Under the pieces are notes generated by a model. That model was not told the DNA's origin and did not search any database. It worked only from the letters and a program-made list of their open reading frames with translations. A stretch of 64,000 nt of DNA. Origin: Sulfurimonas sp. hsl 1-7. GTDB taxonomy: Bacteria; Campylobacterota; Campylobacteria; Campylobacterales; Sulfurimonadaceae. Position numbers and translations under genes: made by a program. The stretch covers positions 1 through 64,000 of the forward strand of contig NZ_JAUIRR010000003.1 in assembly GCF_030577135.1 (NCBI RefSeq), given 5' to 3'. Of the stretch, positions 1-8,266 are shown piece by piece (position 1 is the stretch's first letter; each line of letters starts with the position of its first letter).

Positions 1-95
1 TTTTCAATGATCTCAAACGTTAATCAGTAGCTTCAACCCGAAGTACTTCTGACCCTCTTTCGATGGCCTCTCATCGTTTGTGGACGGGAATTATA
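1..95 (-). promoter_or_regulatory. Strong promoter and structured leader, probably of an rRNA operon leaving the window
   Basis: Read on the minus strand, a perfect TATAAT (90-95) is followed by a GC-rich start region (TCCCGTCC), as in stringently controlled stable-RNA promoters. Downstream come a tight hairpin (CGATG/CATCG, 61-76), a second hairpin around CTTC/GAAG, and a boxA-like GATCATTGAAAA next to base 1. Upstream are A and T tracts that could act as an UP element. No open reading frame fits. The rRNA assignment is inference, because the gene itself lies beyond the window edge; a tRNA or other structured RNA operon is the alternative. Confidence 0.5.
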
Positions 96-696
96 GGAGA
101 ATATTCCTTACAGTTTTCTTAAAATATAAAAAACTTTTCTACATTTTTCTTTTTTTGTAAAAAAAGCATTTTTCTACTTCAAAACTACCCTTTTATAGCC
201 CTATGTTACAACAATTATCTATACAGTAATTATCTCTTAACTGTAAAATAAAGGTTGGAAGTTTTTATTGTAGTACTATTTTTATAAACTACAAATCAAT
301 TTTTAAACTTACTTATTAATTATTATGTATCTAAAATTCCAAATCACTCTACTTATTTATATAGAAGTAATAAGTTAGTAGAAAAAAGTTACTAGTTAAT
401 TGATAGATATAAAATAGGTTATATTGATTTTCTTTGAGAGGATAAAGAAACCTATATATATGTTTAATAATTACATGTGTTATATATAGAGTTATAAGTA
501 ATGTATAATTGATTCATACTTATATAGATACATTTACATAATCTGTATTTTCTTATTTACTATAGTAAATGTTGAAAAATTAAAATTATTTTCTAATAAT
601 ATAGAATATATTGTAAAAGTTAGTTTGTTAATTTTTAAAGATAAGATTTGTTTTGAAGTTTTAAAATAAAATTTGAAGAATTAAATGAAGTGGGGA
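96..696. other. AT-rich intergenic spacer, no gene seen
   Basis: About 600 bases of very AT-rich sequence lie between the leftward promoter and the end of rplS. No reading frame with a plausible ribosome site, no tRNA-like fold and no long repeat was seen. The first 80 bases beside the promoter consist of A and T runs. Confidence 0.6.
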
Positions 697-721
697 CTTA
701 GAAGAATTATTTTCTTCTAAG
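697..721 (-). terminator. Hairpin spanning the rplS stop codon
   Basis: CTTAGAAGAA (697-706) pairs perfectly with TTCTTCTAAG (712-721) around a five-base loop. The left part of the RNA hairpin is made from the last rplS codons. The sequence after it on the minus strand (TCCCCACTTC) is not a U-tract, so it may protect the 3' end rather than act as a classic intrinsic terminator. Confidence 0.45.
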
Positions 722-1066
722 CTCTTTAATACGTGCAGCTTTACCAGCTAGGTTACGTAAGTAGAAAAGTTTCGCACGACGAACACGACCGCGACGAATA
801 ACTGTGATTTCATTGATTGAATCAGTATAGATTGGGAAAATTCTCTCAATACCTACACCGTTAGCACCAATTTTACGTACAGTTACAGTTTCACCTGTAC
901 CTTGACCACGTCTTGCGATACAAACACCCTCGTAATTTTGAACACGAGTTTTGTCTCCCTCTTTAATAGTTACTGCTAGACGAACAGTATCACCAGCACG
1001 AAAATCTGGAATATTTTTGTCAGCGATTTGTGCTTTTTCAAAGTTTTCTATGTACTTATTTCTCAT
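707..1066 (-). CDS. rplS: 50S ribosomal protein L19
   Basis: L19 is a large-subunit protein at the 30S-50S interface. The 119-residue protein has the usual family length, with the typical early FRAGDTVRL segment and a basic C-terminus ([20 protein letters not shown]). It is the last gene of the rpsP-khpA-rimM-trmD-rplS cluster. Its ATG lies inside the end of trmD (11-base overlap), preceded by an AAGGAA ribosome site, so translation is probably coupled to trmD. The stop codon sits in a hairpin. Identification is secure. Confidence 0.97.
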   Translation of the reverse strand: MRNKYIENFEKAQIADKNIPDFRAGDTVRLAVTIKEGDKTRVQNYEGVCIARRGQGTGETVTVRKIGANGVGIERIFPIYTDSINEITVIRRGRVRRAKLFYLRNLAGKAARIKELRRK

Positions 1067-1760
1067 AAGATTTCCTTGTTTTATGCTTTAACAGCTGCTC
1101 AGGTCTGAAGAACTTGGTCTTTGCTTCAGACAAGGCGAATTTTAGTGAGCGAATTTTACTATGATTTCCCTTTAAGTATTCTGATGGAACACTTATTTGC
1201 TCATAAGTCTGTGGTTTTGAGAAGCTTGGAGCTTCCAGTAATTCAGTCTCAAAGCTTTCAACTTCAAGCGATTCACTGTTTCCAAGTACACCTTCAACAT
1301 TTCTAGCAGTGGCATCACATATTACCATCGAGGCTAGTTCACCTCCTGTTAATATGTAGTCACCTATGCTAAAAACTTCATCAGCATATTTCTCAATTAC
1401 CCTCTCATCAATCCCTTCATAGCGCCCACTCACAAACGCTACATGTGATTTTTTTGCAAGTCTTTTCGCATCATTCTGCGTAAAAGGTTTTGCAACTGGA
1501 GTTAGAAAAACTATATGAACATCTTCATCTTTTTTTTGTAAATCTTCCAAACAGTCATAAAGTGGTTGAGGATTCATTACCATCCCTGCTCCACCGCCGA
1601 CTGCAGTATCATCTACTTTAAGATGTTTATTTTTTGAGTAATCTCTAGGGTTTAGATACTTAATATCTAAAATCCCTTTTTCGATTGCTCTTTTTAAGAT
1701 AGAGTCACCGAAATAACCCTCAATCAAATTTGAAAAAAGGGTTACAAAAGTAAAAGTCAT
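1056..1760 (-). CDS. trmD: tRNA (guanine-N1)-methyltransferase TrmD
   Basis: TrmD methylates G37 of tRNAs that read certain Leu, Pro and Arg codons, using S-adenosylmethionine, and prevents frameshifting. The 234-residue protein shows the trefoil-knot SPOUT motifs: GRYEGID near residues 112-118 and [11 protein letters not shown] near 131-141. It starts one base from the end of rimM and overlaps rplS by 11 bases, placing it in the ribosomal cluster, as in most bacteria. Confidence 0.97.
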   Translation of the reverse strand: MTFTFVTLFSNLIEGYFGDSILKRAIEKGILDIKYLNPRDYSKNKHLKVDDTAVGGGAGMVMNPQPLYDCLEDLQKKDEDVHIVFLTPVAKPFTQNDAKRLAKKSHVAFVSGRYEGIDERVIEKYADEVFSIGDYILTGGELASMVICDATARNVEGVLGNSESLEVESFETELLEAPSFSKPQTYEQISVPSEYLKGNHSKIRSLKFALSEAKTKFFRPEQLLKHKTRKSYEK

Positions 1761-2302
1761 TATGACGCTTCTAAGATATCAATCCCACCACTGATAGTGA
1801 TTGTTTTGCTATCTATATCCACACTCTTTTTAAACGGTTCTATAAAAGGAACCAAAAACCTTTTTGAGAACCCCTCTTTCACCAATGACTCATCAGTGTC
1901 AATTACTAAATAGTTTGTAATATTCAGACGTTGTACTTCGTACACTTTACCTAAAAGTTTTCCATCTTCAAAAACTTCACAATCTTCTAAGTCAAACCAA
2001 AAGTATTCGCCATCTTCAAGATGACAATTTTTTCTGGTATCTTCATAAGTTGTATAAAGTTTTGCATTTGTAAACTTTTTTGCATCTTCAGGATTGCTAA
2101 TATTATTAATCTTAACAAGCCCTTTTTCTAAATTTACTTCACTAAGAACAATTTTGTCGTTTTTATTGATAAAAAAACTTGCTCCTGAGATAAACTGCTC
2201 CGGAAAGTCACTTTGGATATGTAACTTCATATCACCTTTAATACCAACAGTTTTACCTATGGTAGCGATATGTAATAATTTTTTATTCAATTGGTTCGAC
2301 AT
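1760..2302 (-). CDS. rimM: 16S rRNA processing protein RimM
   Basis: RimM helps mature the 30S head domain and binds S19. The 180-residue protein has an N-terminal RimM domain (IGKTVGIKGDMKLH near residue 15) and a C-terminal PRC-barrel (GEYFWFDLEDCEV onward). It overlaps the end of the KH-domain gene by about 20 bases and abuts trmD, the conserved order of this cluster. Confidence 0.94.
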   Translation of the reverse strand: MSNQLNKKLLHIATIGKTVGIKGDMKLHIQSDFPEQFISGASFFINKNDKIVLSEVNLEKGLVKINNISNPEDAKKFTNAKLYTTYEDTRKNCHLEDGEYFWFDLEDCEVFEDGKLLGKVYEVQRLNITNYLVIDTDESLVKEGFSKRFLVPFIEPFKKSVDIDSKTITISGGIDILEAS

Positions 2303-2522
2303 TTATTCTGTAACTCACACCATCTTTAGCTTTACAGCCAGAGATAACAGTTTTAATAGCCCCTATCATCTTCCCGCTTTTACCGATAAGTTTACCGATA
2401 TCAGCTTGATTTGCATAAAGAACTATCTCTGTTACTTCGTCGCCTTCAATCACTTCAACTCTTACGTCTTCAGGATTTGAAGCTATAAGCTTTGCAAATT
2501 GTGCGACAAATTCAGCTATCAT
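2283..2522 (-). CDS. khpA: KH-domain RNA-binding protein, KhpA type
   Basis: This 79-residue protein is a single KH domain with the GxxG loop visible in IGKSGKMIG (about residues 44-52). KhpA proteins bind many RNAs and are usually encoded between rpsP and rimM, as here. It starts two bases after the rpsP stop codon and overlaps rimM by 20 bases. The family and position are clear; the RNA targets in this organism are not known. Confidence 0.9.
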   Translation of the reverse strand: MIAEFVAQFAKLIASNPEDVRVEVIEGDEVTEIVLYANQADIGKLIGKSGKMIGAIKTVISGCKAKDGVSYRINVEPIE

Positions 2523-2524
2523 GA

Positions 2525-2752
2525 TTATCTACCAGTAATCTTTTTAACGCGATCACTCATTTTAGCACCAACGCTTAACCAGTAATCTAATCTTTCGTTA
2601 TCAACTACTAGAGTTTTCTCTTCGTTCATTGGATTGTAGTGTCCAATTAACTCGATCCAACCACCATCTCTACGTTTACGGCTGTCAGTTACCGCGATAC
2701 GGTAAAATGGTCTTTTCTTTCTTCCCATACGAGTAAGTCTAATTACTGTCAT
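2525..2752 (-). CDS. rpsP: 30S ribosomal protein S16
   Basis: S16 is needed for 30S assembly. The protein has 75 residues, the usual length, with the typical start ([19 protein letters not shown]) and the [10 protein letters not shown] segment. It is the first gene of the operon. Upstream, between it and ffh, is a 261-base leader that contains a long inverted repeat, which may regulate the operon. Confidence 0.97.
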   Translation of the reverse strand: MTVIRLTRMGRKKRPFYRIAVTDSRKRRDGGWIELIGHYNPMNEEKTLVVDNERLDYWLSVGAKMSDRVKKITGR

Positions 2753-2775
2753 TTGTTTTCCTGTGTTTTATTTTT

Positions 2776-2917
2776 ACCTATTACTGGTTAAATCTGTGCA
2801 AGTTATAGTTATGAAGTTATTTGGGAAGTTGGCGTATAAGCCGTATTACATTTGTAGTAAGTCTTCCCTCTTAATCATCTCTATAGTTGGATGTACACAT
2901 TTAACCAGTAAATAGGT
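2776..2917 (-). other. Structured element in the rpsP leader: 18-bp inverted repeat enclosing smaller hairpins
   Basis: Bases 2776-2793 are complementary to 2899-2917 (18 pairs with one bulged base). Inside, on the minus strand, an inner 5-bp extension uses a G-U pair (GUGUA/UGCAC), which favours a minus-strand RNA. Further in, GGGAAG/CUUCCC closes a branch holding two small hairpins (UUAC/GUAA and GGC/GCC). A TATAAT (2971-2976) lies about 55 bases upstream on the minus strand, so the element would be in the rpsP transcript. No U-tract follows. It has no SRP RNA signature. The alternative is a MITE-like insertion with terminal inverted repeats. Confidence 0.6.
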
Positions 2918-2970
2918 TACAAACTTTCTTATCACAGAGGTATTGTTTAAGAAAATTTTTTTGAACTGGA

Positions 2971-2976
2971 ATTATA
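2971..2976 (-). promoter_or_regulatory. Candidate -10 box of the rpsP operon promoter
   Basis: A perfect TATAAT on the minus strand lies about 220 bases before the rpsP start. A weak TTTGCT lies 18 bases upstream as a possible -35. It would give a leader of about 210 bases carrying the inverted-repeat element. Confidence 0.4.
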
Positions 2977-3013
2977 TCTAAATATTTTATAAATAGCAAA
3001 TTCCATCTGTTAT

Positions 3014-4369
3014 CTATCTTGGGATACCGCCTAATCCACCAGGACCACCCATTTGTCCCATCATAGACTGGAGCTGTTTCATACCGTTTTTACCAGAAAA
3101 CTTCTTAGCCATTTTCCCGGCATTTTTAAACTGCTTGATCATACGGTTCACTTCAACAACTGTTAAACCACAACCTGTAGCGATTCTTTGTTTTCTTGAG
3201 TTGTTAAGAAGATCCGGGTCTTCTCTCTCTTTTAGAGTCATTGAGTTTACCATAGCTCTAATGTTTTTAAGCTCCGATGAGTTATCAAAGTCAAAATCTT
3301 TAATAGCTTTACTCATACCGCCCATACCAGGGATCATTCCCATAATAGAGCTCATTGAACCCATCTTCTTCATAGATTCCATCTGCTCAATGAAGTCGTT
3401 GAAGTTAAACTTCCCTTTTTGGATCTTTTTCGTTAATTTTTTTGCTTGTTTCTCATCGATAACGTTTGCAGTTTTTTCCGCAAGACCTTCAATATCTCCA
3501 AGACCCATTAAACGGTTAACGATACGCTCAGGTAGGAAAACTTCCAAGTCTTCCATCTTCTCACCAAGACCGATAAATCTTAGTGGAACTTCTACTTGAG
3601 ATGACAGTCCAAGAGCAACACCGCCTTTAGAATCACCGTCATATTTTGAAAGGATGACACCGTCAATACCGATTTTTTCTTTAAATGTAGTTGCAGTTCT
3701 TACCGCGTCTTGACCAGTCAGTGAATCTGCTACGTAAAAAATTTCATCAGGGTTTGCTACTTTTTTAACATTTTCAAGCTCTTGCATTAGCTCATCATCA
3801 ATAGCTAAACGACCTGCCGTATCTATTAAAACAACATCAAAGATTTTAGAGTTTGCATACTCTAACGCTGATTTTACTACTTCAACAGGATTTTTAGTCG
3901 CTTCATCTTCATAAAGCTCTACTTCGATCTGTGCAGTAATTTGACGTAACTGTTCAACCGCCGCTAAACGCTGCAGGTCGGCTGCAACGATCAGTACTTT
4001 TTTCTTTTTGTTTTTCAGGTAGTTTGCAAGCTTACCCGTAGTTGTTGTTTTACCAGAACCTTGCAGACCTGTCATTAAAATAGTTGTAGGAGGATTCGGT
4101 GCAAATACAAATCCTTTATTACCGCCAACTTCAAGTAGATCAGTTAATGTCTCACGAAGTGCCTCAAGGAATTGATCTTTTCCGATCCCCTTCTCTTTTG
4201 TACGGTATTCAACTTTAGTGATTAACTCTTTTACAACTTTATGATTAACATCCGCTTTTAATAAACTTTTTTTCAGCTCGTTTAACGCTTTTGATAATGC
4301 TTTTTCATCATCATGAAAACGGATCTTTTTTATCGCACTTGTAAAACTATCTGTTAATGTACCAAACAT
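3014..4369 (-). CDS. ffh: Signal recognition particle protein Ffh
   Basis: Ffh is the SRP54 GTPase that binds signal sequences together with 4.5S RNA and docks with FtsY at the membrane. The 451-residue protein has the N domain, the G domain with P-loop GLQGSGKTTT at residues 101-110 and DTAGR later, and a methionine-rich M domain (MESMKKMGSMSSIMGMIPGM) ending in a Gly-rich tail. It lies upstream of rpsP, a common arrangement. A TATAAT (4402-4407) precedes it. No SRP RNA gene was found in the window. Confidence 0.97.
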   Translation of the reverse strand: MFGTLTDSFTSAIKKIRFHDDEKALSKALNELKKSLLKADVNHKVVKELITKVEYRTKEKGIGKDQFLEALRETLTDLLEVGGNKGFVFAPNPPTTILMTGLQGSGKTTTTGKLANYLKNKKKKVLIVAADLQRLAAVEQLRQITAQIEVELYEDEATKNPVEVVKSALEYANSKIFDVVLIDTAGRLAIDDELMQELENVKKVANPDEIFYVADSLTGQDAVRTATTFKEKIGIDGVILSKYDGDSKGGVALGLSSQVEVPLRFIGLGEKMEDLEVFLPERIVNRLMGLGDIEGLAEKTANVIDEKQAKKLTKKIQKGKFNFNDFIEQMESMKKMGSMSSIMGMIPGMGGMSKAIKDFDFDNSSELKNIRAMVNSMTLKEREDPDLLNNSRKQRIATGCGLTVVEVNRMIKQFKNAGKMAKKFSGKNGMKQLQSMMGQMGGPGGLGGIPR

Positions 4370-4401
4370 AAACTACCCTCTTCGTCGGATTAATTTTCGC
4401 G

Positions 4402-4407
4402 ATTATA
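4402..4407 (-). promoter_or_regulatory. Candidate -10 box of the ffh promoter
   Basis: A TATAAT on the minus strand lies 33 bases ahead of the ffh start codon in the 100-base gap after the ygjP-like gene. The -35 region is not recognisable. The same gap has a run of seven T just after the upstream gene's stop, with no strong stem. Confidence 0.4.
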
Positions 4408-4469
4408 GCAAAGGAGTGCTTTTTCTTTGCTTTATTAAAATATTCTCTAAAGTCAGAAAAAAAGAGCCT

Positions 4470-4985
4470 CTAATTGTTCCAAATATCAATTTTACTGGCT
4501 ATATCTAGCTGTGTAAGATACAGACGCAGGTCAAATTCCACCTGGTGATACTCGCTAAACATATGTTCACACAGTTTATAAAAAGGCTTATTGTGTTCTT
4601 TTTCTTTAAAGTGAGCAAGTTCATGAACAACTATCATCTGTAAAAACTCTTCAGGTGTATTTTTAAACAGAGAGGCAATTCGTATCTCATTTTTTGCTTT
4701 GAGTTTTGAGCCCTGTACTCGAGATATAAAATGGTGTGTCCCCAAAGCGTTATGTATGACATTGATTTTCCCGTCATACACTGCCTTAGAGAGCGGCGAA
4801 GTTTTCTTCATATACTCATTTTTCATCTCTTGTACATATGAGAACAATGCTTTATCGTTTTTATAGCTATGAGGTGTCGGGTATTTATTCGTTAAGTAGC
4901 TCTCAAGCTTGTTTGCATCTATTAGAGCTTGAACTTGTTGTTGTACAGCTTGAGGATAGTGGTTTATATATTTTAATTTTTTCAT
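4470..4985 (-). CDS. YgjP-like zinc metallopeptidase (DUF45/SprT-like)
   Basis: The 171-residue protein carries a clear zinc-protease signature, HELAH at residues 121-125 with a further His at 131, typical of the YgjP/WLM family related to M48 peptidases. There is no signal peptide or membrane segment, so it should act in the cytoplasm. The natural substrate of this family is not established. The start overlaps the DUF188 gene by four bases (ATGA type), so the two are translationally coupled. It ends the long minus-strand chain before ffh. Confidence 0.85.
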   Translation of the reverse strand: MKKLKYINHYPQAVQQQVQALIDANKLESYLTNKYPTPHSYKNDKALFSYVQEMKNEYMKKTSPLSKAVYDGKINVIHNALGTHHFISRVQGSKLKAKNEIRIASLFKNTPEEFLQMIVVHELAHFKEKEHNKPFYKLCEHMFSEYHQVEFDLRLYLTQLDIASKIDIWNN

Positions 4986-5434
4986 TTTGTATATTTTGTT
5001 AAAAAAGCGTTGATCTGATTTGCGAATAGTTCGGCATCTTTACTAGAAAACGGTTTGGGACCTTTTGTGACCTCTCCACTCTCGCGAATCTTCTCCATCA
5101 AGTTTCTCATAGCAAGATACTGTTTAATATTATCGACACTATATAACTCCCCTCTATGATCTATCGCATGGGCATTTTTTGAGATTACACGATCAGCTAA
5201 CGGAATATCAGCCGTAATCACTAAATCACCCTCTTGTAGTATCTCCACTATTTTATTGTCAGCTTCATCTGCGCCTGCATCTACGATCATATACTCAACC
5301 AGGTTTGATTTGCCTATATTTATCTTTTTATTTGAAACCACGATAGTTTCAATTTTTAAACGCTCAACCTGCTTTAAAAGTATAGGCTTAAGCAGATTTG
5401 GAAAAGCATCACCGTCTACATATATTTTAAACAT
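4982..5434 (-). CDS. YaiI/YqxD family protein (DUF188)
   Basis: The 150-residue protein begins with MFKIYVDGDAFP, matching the DxDAxP start of the YaiI/YqxD family, followed by the ADIPLADRVI segment that is also typical. The fold is thought to resemble PIN/NYN-type nucleases, but a biochemical role is not established. It overlaps both neighbours by a few bases. The family call is good; the function is unknown. Confidence 0.85.
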   Translation of the reverse strand: MFKIYVDGDAFPNLLKPILLKQVERLKIETIVVSNKKINIGKSNLVEYMIVDAGADEADNKIVEILQEGDLVITADIPLADRVISKNAHAIDHRGELYSVDNIKQYLAMRNLMEKIRESGEVTKGPKPFSSKDAELFANQINAFLTKYTK

Positions 5435-6404
5435 TAATCAGCTCCAATTTTTCTTTTCGACTTAACTGCTTGATCACATACTCACGTCTAGTCGCATCTA
5501 CCCTGTCGTCACAATTCTCATAGTAAACCAACTCAACCGGTCGTCTCACCCTTGTATATTTTGCACCTTTAGGCGAATTGTTGTGCTCATATACCCTGCG
5601 CTCTAAATCAGTTGCTACACCGGTGTATAAACTGTCATCACTACATTTGAGCATATACACTTTCCACTTACTGATCGGAGTAACAAAAGTATCTACACCC
5701 TCTACTTGATAAAATTTTGCATCGTTGTATTTGCAATACCACATAGCATAACTACAGGTGATAGAATCCAAAAGATCTTCAAAGTCTTTAACTTTTTGCC
5801 CTTTTAACTCTGCAACATCTTGCTTTAGGATCGGATGGGAATGGAACTCTTTAAAAAGGTACTTTTTATAGATACCTAGCTGCTCTTTGATAAACTCGCT
5901 GCTACGCCCTTTTTTTCTTTTATAAGGCAATATCTGGTGGTTATGAAAGCATATAGCAATTGTGGAATGTGTATATACTTCGTAAATCACTTTCTCACTG
6001 CCGTAATCTCTATCAAAACCCTCTTCACGTAACTTTTCAAAAAGTTCTATGCTTCTAATCTTTGGAGAGTATTTACTAAGGAGTTTTTTGTTTGCAGGGA
6101 GCATTGAGATTTTATACTTTGCAAAATCTTTGTTGAAGTTTTTTTCGATCTCTCGGTTCCCGGTTTCATTTGGAACAACAAGCGGGGCATCTACACCGAC
6201 GTATATTTTATGATCTTTATATTGTAAAATCTGTTGAACTATCTCATCGATCGACTTTAAGAGTTTCAGCTCTAAAATTTTAAGTTTTTTTCCCTCAGGT
6301 TTTGCGACACAAAATCCGGAGAGATTTTTCTCTCCCCAGGCAAGGTCAATCCCTATATAAATGCTATTCAAAGTGGATAAAAGCCTTAGGTTCTGGAGAT
6401 ACAA
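5427..6404 (-). CDS. DUF429 protein fused to a C-terminal GIY-YIG nuclease domain
   Basis: Residues about 12-240 look like DUF429, a predicted RNase H-like family (YIGIDLAWG start, later YVGVDAPL). Residues 247-325 form a complete small GIY-YIG domain: VYMLKC, LYTGVATDLERRVYEH, and a RREYVIKQL helix with the metal-binding Glu. GIY-YIG domains of this UPF0213 type usually stand alone. The first start codon is TTG at 6404 with almost no room for a ribosome site; a TTG at 6371 overlapping the preceding stop is a good alternative and costs 11 residues. The fusion suggests a nucleic-acid-cleaving role, but no substrate can be named. Confidence 0.8.
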   Translation of the reverse strand: MYLQNLRLLSTLNSIYIGIDLAWGEKNLSGFCVAKPEGKKLKILELKLLKSIDEIVQQILQYKDHKIYVGVDAPLVVPNETGNREIEKNFNKDFAKYKISMLPANKKLLSKYSPKIRSIELFEKLREEGFDRDYGSEKVIYEVYTHSTIAICFHNHQILPYKRKKGRSSEFIKEQLGIYKKYLFKEFHSHPILKQDVAELKGQKVKDFEDLLDSITCSYAMWYCKYNDAKFYQVEGVDTFVTPISKWKVYMLKCSDDSLYTGVATDLERRVYEHNNSPKGAKYTRVRRPVELVYYENCDDRVDATRREYVIKQLSRKEKLELINV

Positions 6405-7098
6405 ACTCCATACCGAGTAGTCTTACTTTATGAGCATGCAGCATTACCCTTTTTGCACGACGACCGCCGTATTGCTCATCACCGATAATTGAATGTTCAA
6501 TATATCTGGCATGTACACGAATCTGGTGGGTACGTCCGTGATGGATGATAACTTTTGCTTTTGTTTTTTTCGCACTTACCTCTTCAGGATAAAACTCTGT
6601 AATTGCAGGTTTTCCTTTTCCTGAAACATTTGAGTAAGCTTTGTTGTTTTTCTTTTGCGTCATGATCGGCTTATCAACAGTTACCGGTTCAGCCAAAGTT
6701 CCCTCTAACCAAGCAATGTACTCTTTATATACTTTATCCTGTGCAAACTCTTTGATCGCTTTTTCACGAAACTCTTCATTTTTTACAAGCATCAATACGC
6801 CGCTTGTTTCACGGTCAAGTCTATGAAGCAGTCTTGCCCCTTTAAACTGACGCTCTAACTCATCAGAGTTTACATATGCAGGTTTATCAACAACCACAAT
6901 ATCATCATTTTCAAAGATAATTTTCGGCTTTTCAACTTTCTCTATACGAAAAATTGTTTTAACATCAATCTCACCACGAGCAATCATAACTTTTTTATTG
7001 CCCACATAAACAAGTCCGCGATCGATCATTGACTTGGCTTGAGAATTTGAAATCCCCTCTTGCTGTGCTACGAGTTTATATGCTTTTTCAGTTGCCAT
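6364..7098 (-). CDS. RluA-family pseudouridine synthase
   Basis: The 244-residue protein converts a uridine in RNA to pseudouridine. It has an N-terminal S4-like RNA-binding segment (about residues 1-50) and the RluA motif II HRLDRETSG at residues 92-100, with catalytic Asp95. GRTHQIRVHARYI near residue 190 is also typical. Whether it acts on 23S rRNA or tRNA cannot be told. It overlaps waaA at its start and the DUF429 gene at its end. Confidence 0.9.
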   Translation of the reverse strand: MATEKAYKLVAQQEGISNSQAKSMIDRGLVYVGNKKVMIARGEIDVKTIFRIEKVEKPKIIFENDDIVVVDKPAYVNSDELERQFKGARLLHRLDRETSGVLMLVKNEEFREKAIKEFAQDKVYKEYIAWLEGTLAEPVTVDKPIMTQKKNNKAYSNVSGKGKPAITEFYPEEVSAKKTKAKVIIHHGRTHQIRVHARYIEHSIIGDEQYGGRRAKRVMLHAHKVRLLGMEFVSPEPKAFIHFE

Positions 7099-8263
7099 CG
7101 TTTTTTATTTCCTTTATTTTTTCTATAACTTTTTGCAAATCTATCTTTTCCTCAACCATTGATGGGGGAAGCTCACTTGCATTTTGAAGTGCTTTTAAAA
7201 TTTCATCACTCTCTACATACTGTACATGATGTACATATTTAAAAAGCTCTTTTTGATGAAAAAAATGTTTTCCGGTAATGATTTTACATCCAAAGTGTGC
7301 CGGTTCAAGCGGGTTATGTCCACCTACGTCTTTTCTAAATGCACCACCTAAAACGGCAATATCACTTACAGCGTAGATATTGTTTAACTCCCCCATCTTA
7401 TCGACTAGGATCATATCACTACTAAAATTTTGTGTCTCAGAAAATCTCTCTAGAGAAAAATTATGCTTTTGAGCATACTCTTCCATCAGTTTATATACAC
7501 TCTCAAAGCGTTCAGGATGACGAGGAACAACAATAAGCTTCGCATCATTTGTTTTACGATACTCGACAAAAGCTTCCAGTATGCTTTCCTCTTCTGTAGG
7601 GTGGGTACTTCCACCCACTATCACTTCACATTCCGGTTTAGTATACTCTTTAGTACTTGTTATCTCACCTGCTAGTTTGATATTGCCTACTACTTCTATT
7701 TTTTTAGCACCCAAAGCCAAAAATCTGTTTTTATCCACTTCACTTTGTGCATAGATAATCTCTACACGGGAGAGCATCTTTTTGTAAAACCAAGCAAACT
7801 GCAGGTAACTTTTTACACTTTTATCTGAGATTCTTCCGTTTAAAAGTATAATCTTTGCACCCCTGTTAAATGCTATCACAAATAAAAGGTACCAAAATTC
7901 CGCTTCTAAAACCACTAGAACTTTTTGTTTTTTTATCCAAAACGGTAAAAATATCTCATAAGGCAAGTATCTTACCTCCGCATTGTACTTTTTTGCTTCC
8001 TCTTGACCCGTATGGGTAATTGTAGTGATACAAACTTCTTGATCAAGCTCTTGTAAAATCGGCTTTAATGCTCTTGCTTCACCGAGAGAACATACATGAA
8101 ACCAGATCTTGTTAAGAGAGTTAAAACTAGGATTTTTAAAAAGAAAAAAACGAGCAGGAATAGATTCTTTATACTTGTATTTAAAAGATAAAACAAAAAG
8201 AAGTGGCAGTGCTATGATATATAGCACTACACCTAAGATGTAGTAAAAAAGAGTAAACGGCAA
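7088..8263 (-). CDS. waaA: 3-deoxy-D-manno-octulosonic acid (Kdo) transferase WaaA
   Basis: WaaA adds Kdo to lipid IVA during lipopolysaccharide inner-core synthesis at the inner-membrane face. The 391-residue protein starts with a membrane anchor (about residues 5-26) and has the glycosyltransferase features GGSTHPTEE and GGAFRKDVGGHNPLEPA seen in KdtA. It begins three bases after the zinc-ribbon gene ends. Length fits the family. Whether it adds one or two Kdo residues cannot be read from sequence. Confidence 0.93.
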   Translation of the reverse strand: MPFTLFYYILGVVLYIIALPLLFVLSFKYKYKESIPARFFLFKNPSFNSLNKIWFHVCSLGEARALKPILQELDQEVCITTITHTGQEEAKKYNAEVRYLPYEIFLPFWIKKQKVLVVLEAEFWYLLFVIAFNRGAKIILLNGRISDKSVKSYLQFAWFYKKMLSRVEIIYAQSEVDKNRFLALGAKKIEVVGNIKLAGEITSTKEYTKPECEVIVGGSTHPTEEESILEAFVEYRKTNDAKLIVVPRHPERFESVYKLMEEYAQKHNFSLERFSETQNFSSDMILVDKMGELNNIYAVSDIAVLGGAFRKDVGGHNPLEPAHFGCKIITGKHFFHQKELFKYVHHVQYVESDEILKALQNASELPPSMVEEKIDLQKVIEKIKEIKNDGN

Positions 8264-8266
8264 AGC

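Noticed and set aside
2776-2917. SRP 4.5S RNA next to ffh
   Set aside because: The conserved GGAAGG...AGCAGCC tip of SRP RNA is absent, despite the tempting position beside ffh.
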